A DNA stretch of 42,122 nucleotides from Bacteroides caecigallinarum (GCF_016902295.1 NZ_JACJLQ010000030.1:1-42122), one strand, 5' to 3'. Counted from the stretch's first letter, positions 33,961-41,932 are shown. Numbers and translations: made by a program. Notes: generated by a model not told the origin, from the sequence alone.

Positions 33961-36809
33961 CATTCAAACGACCCATACCGTGTTGGTAACAGCTTGCGGT
34001 CGCCCAGTGTATTGTCTATTCTTGCCACATTTATCCAGAACTTGTTCTGTCTTACGCTTTCAAGCGGATATACAGCCTTGGCACGTGTGTAAGGATGGTT
34101 CCATTCGCCTTCCACCACCTCATATTCAGGATGAGGTGCGTTCTTCAGAACATTGTCGTCGGCAGGAGCGGTTCCGCTCTTCACTTCCTCAATCTCATTC
34201 CAGATACTCAGCATAGTATCTACGAAGTTGTCAAGCTCTGCAAGGCTTTCACTCTCCGTTGGCTCAATCATCAGAGTGCCGTGAACAGGGAATGAAAGGG
34301 TAGGAGCATGATAGCCGTAGTCCATCAGACGCTTGGAGATATCGTTCTCGTCGATACCGCTTTCCTCATGCAGTCTTCTGCAGTCAAGAATCATTTCGTG
34401 TCCCACAAATCCGTTTGTACCTCTATATACTATTCCGTATGTGTCGTTCAGACATGCAGCCAGATAGTTGGCATTAAGTATGGCAGCCTTAGTCGCGTTC
34501 TCCAGACCTTCGGCACCCATCATGCAGATATATGCGTATGTGATAGGCAGGATTCCCGCACTGCCGTAAGGAGCAGACGAAACCTCGTTCAGAGCATTAT
34601 CAGTTGAAGCATGTCCCGGGAGGAAAGGAACAAGATGAGATTTCACGCATACAGGACCAACACCCGGACCGCCACCACCGTGAGGGCTGGCAAATGTCTT
34701 GTGCAGATTCAGGTGACATACGTCCGCACCGATAGTCCCCGGATTGGTAAGTCCCACCTGAGCATTCATGTTCGCACCGTCCATATAGACCTGTGCACCG
34801 CAGTTATGTATGATATTGCAGATTTCAACTATGTCAGCCTCAAAGATTCCGTGAGTGGAAGGATAAGTAATCATCAGTGCTGCCAGACGATCCTTGTTTT
34901 CCTCGGCTTTGCGTTTAAGGTCTTCCACATCCACATTGCCATGCTCGTCGCACGCACAAGTCACAGTGGTAAATCCTGCCTGAATAGCCGATGCAGGATT
35001 AGTTCCGTGAGCCGATGCGGGAATAAGAATTATATCCCTGTCGCCTTGGCCGATGCTGTTCAGATAAGCCGCAATGACGCGCAGACCGGTATATTCGCCT
35101 GCAGCACCTGAGTTAGGTTGCAGAGTCACCCCGTCCATACCAGTGATAATAGCCAGCTGTTCCGACAGATTTGTTATCAGCTCCATGTAACCTTCAGCTT
35201 GGTCAGCCGGAGCCAGAGGATGCATGTTCATCCAACCCGCGTTGCTTAGAGGAAGCATCTCGGAAGCCGCGTTCAGTTTCATTGTACAGGAACCGAGTGA
35301 AATCATGGAATGAGCCAGAGAAATATCCTTACGTTCCAGACGCTTGATATACCTCATCATTTCAGTCTCAGTGTGATACTTGCAGAACACCTCGTGAGTA
35401 AGATACCCACTCTGGCGTTTCATATCCTTCTTGATAACCGAGCCTTCAGGAATTTCAGCTGTTTCTGTGAAAGGTTTTTCTGCGGCAATGGTAAAAATAC
35501 TTAACAGAAGATTAGCTTCTGCCACAGAAGTAGTCTCGTTTACACTCAGTCCCACATCACCATTGTCAAAATATCTCAGATTGACACCTTTGCCGGCAGA
35601 TATAGTCTTTATTTCGTCAGTCTTTACATGATCAGGCATTTGCAGTCTCAGAGTGTCAAAATATACTGCATTCTTCTGTACATAACCCAGTTTCGAGAGC
35701 TGTTTAGCCAGCCATACAGTAGTGCTGTGTATTCCCGAAGCAATACTCTTTATGCCTTCCTGTCCGTGATAAACAGCATAAAATCCGGCCATTGTAGCCA
35801 AAAGAGCCTGGGCGGTACATATATTTGATGTAGCCTTCTCGCGCTTGATATGCTGTTCGCGTGTCTGCAATGCCATACGATAGCACAGATGTCCGTACTT
35901 GTCTTTCGACAGACCTATGATACGTCCCGGCATATTTCTCTTATATTCGTCCCTTGTGGCAAAATAAGCTGCCGACGGACCTCCGTAGAACATAGGAATA
36001 CCCAGTCTCTGAGTACTTCCGAACACGATGTCGGCACCCCATTCACCCGGCGGAACCAGCAGGGCCAGCGACATGATATCCGCATCCACAGCCACCTTGC
36101 ATTCAGCCTGATGAGCCTTTTCTGTGAACTCCCTGTAATCCTCCGCGCTACCGCTGTTGTTAGGATATTGCACTATGCAGCCGAACACGTCAGGAGTAAA
36201 TTCGAAGTCCTTGTATGAGCCTGTCTTCACGTTCATACCCTGAGGAATAGCCCTTGTCATGATAACTGCAAGGTTCTGAGGGAAAATCTCCTCATCCACG
36301 AACAGGGTACATGCCCCTTCCTTCTGCTGCTTGCGGCTTCTAAGCGCGAACATCATAGTGGCAGCCTCGGCAGCGGCAGTAGCCTCGTCAAGCAAAGAGC
36401 AATTGGCAAGCGGCATAGCCGTAAGGTCGCACACTGCAGTCTGGAAGTTGATAAGAGCCTCAAGTCGTCCCTGAGAAATTTCAGCCTGATAAGGAGTGTA
36501 TGAAGTGTACCACACAGGATTTTCGAATACATTTCTCTGTATCACGGCAGGAGTGGCAGTGTCATACCAGCCCTGACCGATATACGATTTGAATCTTGTG
36601 TTTTTCGCTGCCATGCGGTTTATATGGTTGGCAAACTCATATTCGCTCATGGCAGGTTTAAGTGGCAGTCTCTCTTTAAGTCTTATTTCAGACGGGATGG
36701 TCTTTTCTATAAGTTCATCCACAGACTTTACTCCGATTTTATTGAGCATAACAGGAATGTCCTGTTCCGAAATACCGATATGGCGGTCGGCAAATGAGAA
36801 ACTTTTCAT
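33960..36809 (-). CDS. gcvP: Glycine dehydrogenase (decarboxylating), P protein of the glycine cleavage system
   Basis: A full-length 949-aa single-chain P protein. It begins FADRHIGISEQDIPVML, the family start, and contains MLDEATA-like SLLDEATAAAEA, SLGSCTMKLNAA (about 485-497) and the PLP-lysine region LHKTFASPHGGGGPG near residue 705. It decarboxylates glycine and transfers the aminomethyl group to the H protein, feeding methylene-THF. gcvT and gcvH are not in the window. No glycine riboswitch pattern is visible in its 150-nt upstream region, which instead holds inverted repeats. Confidence 0.96.
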   Translation of the reverse strand: MKSFSFADRHIGISEQDIPVMLNKIGVKSVDELIEKTIPSEIRLKERLPLKPAMSEYEFANHINRMAAKNTRFKSYIGQGWYDTATPAVIQRNVFENPVWYTSYTPYQAEISQGRLEALINFQTAVCDLTAMPLANCSLLDEATAAAEAATMMFALRSRKQQKEGACTLFVDEEIFPQNLAVIMTRAIPQGMNVKTGSYKDFEFTPDVFGCIVQYPNNSGSAEDYREFTEKAHQAECKVAVDADIMSLALLVPPGEWGADIVFGSTQRLGIPMFYGGPSAAYFATRDEYKRNMPGRIIGLSKDKYGHLCYRMALQTREQHIKREKATSNICTAQALLATMAGFYAVYHGQEGIKSIASGIHSTTVWLAKQLSKLGYVQKNAVYFDTLRLQMPDHVKTDEIKTISAGKGVNLRYFDNGDVGLSVNETTSVAEANLLLSIFTIAAEKPFTETAEIPEGSVIKKDMKRQSGYLTHEVFCKYHTETEMMRYIKRLERKDISLAHSMISLGSCTMKLNAASEMLPLSNAGWMNMHPLAPADQAEGYMELITNLSEQLAIITGMDGVTLQPNSGAAGEYTGLRVIAAYLNSIGQGDRDIILIPASAHGTNPASAIQAGFTTVTCACDEHGNVDVEDLKRKAEENKDRLAALMITYPSTHGIFEADIVEICNIIHNCGAQVYMDGANMNAQVGLTNPGTIGADVCHLNLHKTFASPHGGGGPGVGPVCVKSHLVPFLPGHASTDNALNEVSSAPYGSAGILPITYAYICMMGAEGLENATKAAILNANYLAACLNDTYGIVYRGTNGFVGHEMILDCRRLHEESGIDENDISKRLMDYGYHAPTLSFPVHGTLMIEPTESESLAELDNFVDTMLSIWNEIEEVKSGTAPADDNVLKNAPHPEYEVVEGEWNHPYTRAKAVYPLESVRQNKFWINVARIDNTLGDRKLLPTRYGSFE

Positions 36810-36824
36810 GGTTATATTAGTTTA

Positions 36825-36950
36825 AGTTTTTAAGTTTGTGAGTTTCTTAGATTATTAGGTTCAACTTGCTTACTGTTGGGCGTGAACTTTTGAGTTCTTT
36901 AGTTTATAGATGATAAACATAAACAAACTTAAAAACTAAAGAACTCAAAA
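36825..36950. repeat. Nested inverted repeats upstream of gcvP
   Basis: A perfect 18-nt inverted repeat (36888-36905 and 36933-36950, 27-nt spacer) is flanked by a second pair: AGTTTTTAAGTTTG at 36825-36838 and its complement at 36924-36937. Both are made of AGTTT/AAACT words. The region lies between gcvP and the MBL gene, both on the minus strand. It could be a terminator-like structure for the MBL transcript or a decayed repeat element. Confidence 0.6.
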
Positions 36951-36961
36951 ACTGATCTGCT

Positions 36962-37606
36962 TTATCTGAAAAACGGATTGTTCATCTTTTCGTTTCCTAT
37001 GGTAGTGGCATCACCGTGTCCGGTGTAAACCTTAGTCTGGTCGGGCAGGGGGAACAGCTTGTTGCTAATGCTGTTTATCAGCTGTTTGTAGTCGCCCTTG
37101 TCAAGGTCTGTCCTTCCTATACTGCCTCTGAACAATACATCACCACAGAACAGACAACTGTCTTTCTCGCAGTAATACACAAGACTTCCGGGCGAATGTC
37201 CTGGTGCGCTCAGAACCTTCAGCGAGGTATTGCCGAATATAACCTCATCGCCATCCGCGAGATATTTTCCTATGGCTGGTACTTCCTCGTTCAGCCCTAA
37301 ACCGAACATCTTGCAGTAGTCCTTCACTTTCGGTATCAGAAACTCGTCGTCTGCCGATGCCTCAGGTTTCACTCCATATACCCTTGCCACAAAAGCGTTT
37401 CCGAACAAGTGGTCGAGGTGCAGGTGCGTGTTCAGCAGATGTTTTACCGTCAGTCCGTTGCGTTCTATATATTGTTTGAGCATTTCCTGCTCGTCGTCAT
37501 AATAACATCCCGCATCAATAATTACAGCCTCGTTAGTCTCGTCCGATAGCACGTATGTATTGACAGGGAACATATTGAATTCAAAACACTTTACAGTCAT
37601 ATTCAT
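36962..37606 (-). CDS. MBL-fold metallo-hydrolase, glyoxalase II-like
   Basis: A 214-aa metallo-beta-lactamase-fold hydrolase. The metal motif THLHLDHLFGN gives H61, H63, D65 and H66; later ligands are in APGHSPGSLVYY and FCGDVLF, with a final His in TGHGDATTIG. This is the pattern of glyoxalase II-like thioester hydrolases (YcbL type); the natural substrate is not known. Its ATG overlaps the rsmG stop in ATGA, so the pair is co-translated. Confidence 0.9.
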   Translation of the reverse strand: MNMTVKCFEFNMFPVNTYVLSDETNEAVIIDAGCYYDDEQEMLKQYIERNGLTVKHLLNTHLHLDHLFGNAFVARVYGVKPEASADDEFLIPKVKDYCKMFGLGLNEEVPAIGKYLADGDEVIFGNTSLKVLSAPGHSPGSLVYYCEKDSCLFCGDVLFRGSIGRTDLDKGDYKQLINSISNKLFPLPDQTKVYTGHGDATTIGNEKMNNPFFR

Positions 37607-38229
37607 TTATTTATAGTTACATAAACCACTTTTTTGGTTTCAAAGTACTCTTCCTTGAAATAATCTTTCAGGTCGTAAATCACAGTCTGGTGTTTTACAG
37701 GCATCACTTCGTTCTGAAGTTCTCCACCCTTCAGACAAATAAGTCCGTTTGGCAGAGCGTTGGCCTGCTCCTTCTTGATATTCTTTCTTATGATTTTCAG
37801 CAGGTCTGTAAGCGGCATTACCGCACGGCTTACCACGAAATCGAACATCTGTTTTTCCTCTTCGGCCCTGCAATGGCGTGTTGTGACATTCTGCAGTCCT
37901 ATTGCGTTGGCTATTTCCGTAGCTACCTTGACCTTCTTGCCAATGCTGTCCACCAAATGGAATTTAGTATCCGGAAACATTATTGCCAAAGGTATTCCAG
38001 GGAAGCCGCCTCCAGTACCCAAGTCCATAATCTCGGTTCCAGGACGGAAATGAGTGACTTTTGCTATACCTAATGAGTGCAACACATGGTGTTCGTAGAG
38101 GTTTGTTATGTCTTTTCTGGAAATCACGTTTATCTTGCTGTTCCAGTCGGTATATAAATCGTATAAAGCCATGAATTGCTCTTTCTGTGTGTCAGTCAGT
38201 TCCGGAAAATATTTCAGTATAATCTCCAT
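37603..38229 (-). CDS. rsmG: 16S rRNA (guanine-527-N7) methyltransferase
   Basis: A 208-aa SAM-dependent enzyme that methylates G527 of 16S rRNA. The SAM motif MDLGTGGGFPGIPLAI lies at about 68-83, HLVDSIGKKVKV follows at about 93, and VVSRAVMPL is near 131. The length matches the family. Loss of RsmG gives low-level streptomycin resistance in other bacteria; nothing here suggests the copy is damaged. It lies 36 nt downstream of the DUF3298 lipoprotein gene and overlaps the MBL gene by 4 nt. Confidence 0.94.
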   Translation of the reverse strand: MEIILKYFPELTDTQKEQFMALYDLYTDWNSKINVISRKDITNLYEHHVLHSLGIAKVTHFRPGTEIMDLGTGGGFPGIPLAIMFPDTKFHLVDSIGKKVKVATEIANAIGLQNVTTRHCRAEEEKQMFDFVVSRAVMPLTDLLKIIRKNIKKEQANALPNGLICLKGGELQNEVMPVKHQTVIYDLKDYFKEEYFETKKVVYVTINK

Positions 38230-38237
38230 TTATTGAG

Positions 38238-38265
38238 TTAAAAATTAAGAATTAAAAATTAAGAA
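38238..38265. repeat. Two perfect 14-nt A+T tandem repeats
   Basis: TTAAAAATTAAGAA is repeated perfectly at 38238-38251 and 38252-38265 in the gap between the DUF3298 gene and rsmG. The reverse complement of the same word family occurs at 29913-29942. Confidence 0.65.
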
Positions 38266-39120
38266 CTATTCTCTGTTCAGCATCGTTTCAATCTCGGCGT
38301 AAGGCACGTCGATAATGAATTCGCCCATTGAATACGGAGCTATGTCATATCTGTTGTAGAGGAACGAAACCCTGTCCTCAAGCAGCAGGAAGTTTTCAGG
38401 GATATATAGATCCACATCCAGCAGCGCGCCGTTCTGTTTCAGTCCCTCAATAGAAGTGATAGTGTCGGTCTCCAGTCTCTGGTTCACCTCGTCAATCAGG
38501 TGTTTCAAAATCAGATCGATGATTTCTTTTTCCTTATCTTTTCTGAACACAACATCCTTGGTAAGCACCTTTCCCGATTTCGCCAGCAGGTTAGCCCATT
38601 TGATAGTAGTGTTGGGATGAGCGCCGCCCGTATCCATGAAAGTTGACACGGAGAAGTTCCAGATGCTGTCATTATTGAGCGACAGTTCCGAAGTAATCTC
38701 ATATTGATAGTTATACCATGCCGGGATATCCTCCGGCTTCACTCCGTTGTGAATGTCGGCTTCGTAGAATTTTGTAAGCTTGTCTCTATAGTCCTTGGTA
38801 TATTTGCCCACCACAGCAGGGATAGCTTCTTTCGGGTCCATCTTCCCGTATGTATCACCAAAAGCGATACTCTGGATTTTGGAATTTATGATGGCGGAAA
38901 TGGAATCCTTTTCGTCTCCCGCTTCCAGATACATATAATCTATGGAAACCTTACATTTAGGCGATGCCTCTTCACCGGCTTTCAGGGCAACCAAAGTATC
39001 AGCCTGTATGCTTGATACCTTGGCCGGTTTCACAGACTGTGTCTGCTGGCAAGATTGCAGCGAGAAACATGCAATAGCCCCGCATGCCAAGGCAGTATTA
39101 AGAATCGTTCTTTTTTTCAT
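38266..39120 (-). CDS. DUF3298-family lipoprotein
   Basis: A 284-aa exported protein with a lipobox ending LQSC (Cys24), so it is probably anchored in the cell envelope. After a linker, residues about 55-165 fit a DUF4163-like region and about 170-284 the DUF3298 domain (MDTGGAHPNTTIKWANL, then the C-terminal FLYNRYDIAPYSMG). This domain pair occurs in RsiV-like anti-sigma and lysozyme-binding proteins, but there is no neighbouring sigma factor and no N-terminal cytoplasmic part, so the role is unknown. A TATATTTG -7 element lies upstream on the minus strand at 39151-39158. Confidence 0.82.
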   Translation of the reverse strand: MKKRTILNTALACGAIACFSLQSCQQTQSVKPAKVSSIQADTLVALKAGEEASPKCKVSIDYMYLEAGDEKDSISAIINSKIQSIAFGDTYGKMDPKEAIPAVVGKYTKDYRDKLTKFYEADIHNGVKPEDIPAWYNYQYEITSELSLNNDSIWNFSVSTFMDTGGAHPNTTIKWANLLAKSGKVLTKDVVFRKDKEKEIIDLILKHLIDEVNQRLETDTITSIEGLKQNGALLDVDLYIPENFLLLEDRVSFLYNRYDIAPYSMGEFIIDVPYAEIETMLNRE

Positions 39121-39150
39121 AATCTGTTTTTGTGATAATTCTACTTAATA

Positions 39151-39158
39151 CAAATATA
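39151..39158 (-). promoter_or_regulatory. Candidate -7 element for DUF3298-rsmG-MBL operon
   Basis: On the minus strand this reads TATATTTG (fits TAnnTTTG), about 30 nt before the start codon at 39120. No clear -33 TTTG is present. Confidence 0.45.
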
Positions 39159-39241
39159 AGTAAAGTTCTTGAAAGAGTTAAACGCGGGCTTACATTTTAA
39201 TAGTTTTTTACTGTATATCCACCGTTCATTATGCCTTACAT

Positions 39242-39273
39242 CTTGCAATATTAAGATAAAACCTGTATTTTTG
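39242..39273 (+). promoter_or_regulatory. Promoter for lipB
   Basis: CTTG at 39242-39245 (one mismatch to TTTG), a 20-bp spacer and TATTTTTG at 39266-39273. The leader would be about 15 nt to the ATG at 39295. Confidence 0.6.
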
Positions 39274-39294
39274 TTTTAAACTAAACCGATAACC

Positions 39295-39966
39295 ATGAAA
39301 ATAGAAGACTGGAAACACATCCCTTATTCCGAAGCCTGGGAACGGCAGACGGAATTGTTCAATTCGATAATTAAAGCCCGCAGTGAGGGACAACCATACG
39401 AGAACCGTATAATATTCTGTACCCATCCGCACGTATATACAATAGGCAAACACGGCAAGCAGGAAAACATGCTGATAAGCGACGATATGCTTTCGCGCAT
39501 AGGAGCCGAAGTGTTCCGCATCGACCGTGGAGGCGACATCACCTATCACGGTCCCGGTCAGCAGGTATGTTATCCCATTCTCTGTCTTGAGGATTTTAAA
39601 CTGGGGCTGAAAGGCTATCTCCATCAGCTTGAAGAGGCTGTAATCCGTACCTGCTCGCATTACGGAATAGTGTCAGACAGGGTAGCGGGAGCAACCGGAG
39701 TATGGCTTGACACCGGTACACCACGCGAAAGGAAGATATGTGCGATGGGAGTCCGGAGCAGCCATTTTGTCACTATGCACGGTCTTGCTCTCAATGTAAA
39801 TACCGACCTCAATTATTTCCGCCATATCAATCCGTGTGGCTTTATAGATAAGGGCGTCACCTCTATTTTCAAGGAAACTGGCTCCGAAATACCTATGGAC
39901 GAGGTCAGAGATATACTAAAAGAAGAGTTGCTCCGTCTTTTTTCCGAGAGGGCGCAAACCGTCTGA
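39295..39966 (+). CDS. lipB: Lipoyl(octanoyl) transferase LipB
   Basis: A 223-aa enzyme that moves octanoyl from acyl carrier protein to lipoyl domains, including the H protein of glycine cleavage. Motifs are RGGDITYHGPGQQVCYP (about 74-90), GVWLDTG, AMGVRSSHFVTMHGLALNV (about 151-169) and the catalytic-cysteine region HINPCGF (about 180), followed by GVTSI. The length is normal. It is monocistronic with its own promoter; the tRNA-Lys genes follow. Confidence 0.95.
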   Translation: MKIEDWKHIPYSEAWERQTELFNSIIKARSEGQPYENRIIFCTHPHVYTIGKHGKQENMLISDDMLSRIGAEVFRIDRGGDITYHGPGQQVCYPILCLEDFKLGLKGYLHQLEEAVIRTCSHYGIVSDRVAGATGVWLDTGTPRERKICAMGVRSSHFVTMHGLALNVNTDLNYFRHINPCGFIDKGVTSIFKETGSEIPMDEVRDILKEELLRLFSERAQTV

Positions 39967-40047
39967 TAATGTGTGTCTTGAACAGCCTGTAAGCCCCCAG
40001 ATAGTATTTAAAAGGATAAAAAGCGGATAAAATTGTCTTTAAAATGT

Positions 40048-40078
40048 TTTGTAAATTAAAATAAAAGTCATACATTTG
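40048..40078 (+). promoter_or_regulatory. Consensus promoter for the tRNA-Lys pair
   Basis: TTTG at 40048-40051, a 19-bp spacer and TACATTTG at 40071-40078 match the Bacteroidota consensus. Transcription would begin near 40083, about 16 nt before the first mature tRNA base. Confidence 0.8.
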
Positions 40079-40098
40079 CACCCGCAATCGAAAATGAT

Positions 40099-40171
40099 GC
40101 ACTCTTAGCTCAGTTGGTAGAGCAACTGACTCTTAATCAGTGGGTCCAAGGTTCGAATCCCTGAGGGTGTA
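40099..40171 (+). tRNA. tRNA-Lys (anticodon CTT), copy 1
   Basis: A 73-nt cloverleaf: acceptor GCACTCT pairs with AGGGTGT (first pair G-U), D stem GCTC/GAGC, anticodon stem ACTGA/TCAGT with loop CTCTTAA (anticodon CTT at 34-36), and T loop TTCGAAT. The T stem is CAAGG/CCCTG, which has an A51-C63 mismatch. CCA is not encoded. It decodes AAG. Confidence 0.93.
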
Positions 40172-40206
40172 CTTCTTTCGGGAAATTTGACAATAATTTA
40201 GTGGAT

Positions 40207-40279
40207 GCACTCTTAGCTCAGTTGGTAGAGCAACTGACTCTTAATCAGTGGGTCCAGGGTTCGAATCCCTGAGGGTGTA
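40207..40279 (+). tRNA. tRNA-Lys (anticodon CTT), copy 2
   Basis: Identical to copy 1 except for one base at tRNA position 51 (G instead of A), which makes the T stem CAGGG/CCCTG fully paired. The 77-nt region including GAT before and C after the mature tRNA is repeated at an offset of 108 nt. Probably co-transcribed with copy 1; CCA is not encoded. Confidence 0.95.
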
Positions 40280-40336
40280 CGTGCACTGACGGTTTTTTGG
40301 ATTGGGGAATCCATTGGCCGGAAAAAACGAACAGAG

Positions 40337-40372
40337 AGTCCTTTAAATCGTGAAGATTTGAAGGGCTTTTTT
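40337..40372 (+). terminator. Terminator after the tRNA-Lys pair
   Basis: A 13-bp stem with two G-U pairs (40337-40349 with 40355-40367) has a 5-nt loop and is followed by T to 40372. It also faces the 3' end of ric, which converges from the other side. Confidence 0.85.
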
Positions 40373-40439
40373 ATTTGTGTCTTCAAAAGAAATAAGGGAT
40401 GCCGAAGCATCCCCTTTCAGAAAATTCAATCTTATAATA

Positions 40440-41156
40440 TTAAAACATTCTTTCTTCCAGTTCCAGACTTTTCGGGAACATGATATTATTCTCGATATGG
40501 ATATGTTCGAACAGCGCGTTTACGAACTTTTCCAACTCTGTCATCATCAGGCGGTAAGTGTTGCACCCGTCCTGCGGAACCTCAAAATTGTTGGTAATCT
40601 CCTTTATATGTAAATATCTGTTACCTTCATTCTCATGCTCCATATTCATAACCCTTATAGGATTTGCTATCGAGCCGCAGTGCATAGGCGCTATGCTGAT
40701 ATTCTTTTCCGACGCGTCGAAAAGTTCAAGCAGGTATGGGAACAGTACATTCTCTTCTTTCTGCAGATGGTTTTCCAGATCTTCAAGCGAAACGCTTACC
40801 AGTTCGTGCAGTTCGTTCAGTTCCGGATGTCTTTCTCCATGAGCATTTCTCACCTTTTCTATCAGTTCCAGAAGTACCGGACCATTATTTCTGATGCCGC
40901 GGTGATGTATCTTGAGCACATAGTCAATAAGCAGGTCGATAGGCCAGGAGGCAAACGGAATACCACCTTCCGAAACAGTGCTGTTGTCGTTTATAGCGCT
41001 GATAACAGTATCTACATCTATATTGGCATTCTTGCATGCTTCATCTAGGGCAACCTGACCATGACAGCAGAAATCTATTCCAAACTTGTAGAACACACTC
41101 GCCGTAGCAAATCTTTCGGCTACGATATCTCCAACATTTCTCTTTCTTAAATCCAT
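40440..41156 (-). CDS. ric: Iron-sulfur cluster repair di-iron protein (RIC/ScdA/YtfE)
   Basis: A 238-aa protein of the RIC family. The N-terminal ScdA domain (about 1-60) has FGIDFCCHG with paired cysteines. The hemerythrin-like domain supplies the di-iron ligands: His in LKIHHRG (about 89), HELVSVSLEDLENHLQKEE (about 120-138), MEHENEG (about 175) and EHIHIENNIMFP near the end. Family members repair Fe-S centres after nitrosative or oxidative damage. Upstream on the minus strand are a TACCTTTG promoter element and a GTAAC-N4-GTTAC palindrome at an activator position, consistent with NO-responsive control by an HcpR-type regulator. Confidence 0.94.
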   Translation of the reverse strand: MDLRKRNVGDIVAERFATASVFYKFGIDFCCHGQVALDEACKNANIDVDTVISAINDNSTVSEGGIPFASWPIDLLIDYVLKIHHRGIRNNGPVLLELIEKVRNAHGERHPELNELHELVSVSLEDLENHLQKEENVLFPYLLELFDASEKNISIAPMHCGSIANPIRVMNMEHENEGNRYLHIKEITNNFEVPQDGCNTYRLMMTELEKFVNALFEHIHIENNIMFPKSLELEERMF

Positions 41157-41182
41157 ATTGCTTAGTATTTAATTGTTTGCTG

Positions 41183-41190
41183 CAAAGGTA
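41183..41190 (-). promoter_or_regulatory. -7 element of ric
   Basis: On the minus strand this reads TACCTTTG, followed by GCA, as in many Bacteroidota promoters. Transcription should begin near 41178, a leader of about 22 nt. There is no TTTG at the expected -33 place, which suits an activator-dependent promoter. Confidence 0.65.
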
Positions 41191-41212
41191 GGGTTAATAA
41201 ACCGGGCAAACC

Positions 41213-41226
41213 GTAACATTTGTTAC
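41213..41226. promoter_or_regulatory. CRP/FNR-type operator GTAACATTTGTTAC before ric (HcpR-like)
   Basis: GTAAC-ATTT-GTTAC is a perfect 5+5 palindrome with 4-nt spacer, extendable to 6+6 (CGTAAC/GTTACG, 41212-41227). Its centre lies about 41 bp upstream of the expected ric start, the class II activator position. From memory, GTAACnnnnGTTAC is a motif assigned to HcpR-type nitrosative-stress regulators in comparative genomics; the regulator gene is not in this window. Confidence 0.6.
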
Positions 41227-41268
41227 GTGGCGGCATAATAATGGTTAATTGATATTCTGCCGTATGTT

Positions 41269-41287
41269 AATTGTCATTTTGACAATT
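41269..41287. promoter_or_regulatory. Operator-like palindrome AATTGTCATTTTGACAATT
   Basis: A perfect 8+8 inverted repeat with a 3-nt centre, about 55 bp upstream of the ric operator. No regulator is assigned. Confidence 0.4.
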
Positions 41288-41526
41288 TGTAATTATTGGC
41301 TTCTGAGAATGGCTGTTTTGTGTATGATGGTTCGACTGAAACTGAAAAACGTATTTATACGGTTTTGTGAATTGATAAAATTGTATTTATTACGCTTGAA
41401 ATTATATTATGTGTAAGAGGTTTTGGCGATTGTTGTGATAATAGTTTCTAAATAATATATTTCTATTGTTATTGTGATACTTTGTGTGTCTTCTTGTCTG
41501 TTGATGAAATAGAATAAAATTTCCTG

Positions 41527-41581
41527 TTTTGCAATGTCTTTTCAAATGTTTTGCAAGCCTCTTGAAAATGCTTTGACATTT
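41527..41581. repeat. Five-unit 11-bp periodic array of TTTTGCAA-like words
   Basis: Units of exactly 11 nt: ttttgcaatgt, cttttcaaatg, ttttgcaagcc, tcttgaaaatg, ctttgacattt. The cores TTGCAA, TTCAAA, TTGCAA, TTGAAA and TTGACA fall on one helical face. This resembles the array at 28946-29011, where ctttgcaaaaa and cttttcaaaac occur, although the surrounding genes are unrelated. Confidence 0.55.
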
Positions 41582-41825
41582 AAACTAAGATGTCAGGACG
41601 TTTTAGTTTGAATTTCTTGTCGTTTTCTCTTGATTTTTTGGAAAAGTCAGTGTTAATTTATTTTGGGCGTTTAAGGATACTGCTGATTTTAGTTGATGAT
41701 TTGTTAAGTATATGTATTCATGTGATTAACTTTTCTTTTCTGGATGATGATTGTTTTGATTTGTAAAGTAAGAGATGATCGTGGATTTGTGACAAAAAGT
41801 AAATTATAACTTAAAGATAAAGGAA

Positions 41826-41854
41826 TGAGTTGTTCGGAATTCCCGGACAACTCA
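41826..41854. other. Twelve-bp stem-loop in the non-coding region
   Basis: TGAGTTGTTCGG (41826-41837) pairs with CCGGACAACTCA (41843-41854) with one G-U pair and a 5-nt loop. ATTTTCATTT follows, a weak T-rich tail. It could terminate an untranslated RNA made from the region to its left, or act as an upstream element for the next gene. Confidence 0.5.
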
Positions 41855-41932
41855 ATTTTCATTTATGAAAAGAAGAATTTTCTGTTCTTACTATATTTAA
41901 ATTACTGGATGTCTTTATTAAGGAATTTTTAT

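Noticed and set aside
36810-36961. Glycine riboswitch before gcvP
   Set aside because: No conserved glycine-aptamer core was recognisable on the minus strand; the region is low-complexity inverted repeats.
40096-40280. Integrated element flanked by tRNA attachment sites
   Set aside because: Only 35 nt separate the two full-length tRNA genes, and there is no integrase. A plain tandem duplication fits better.
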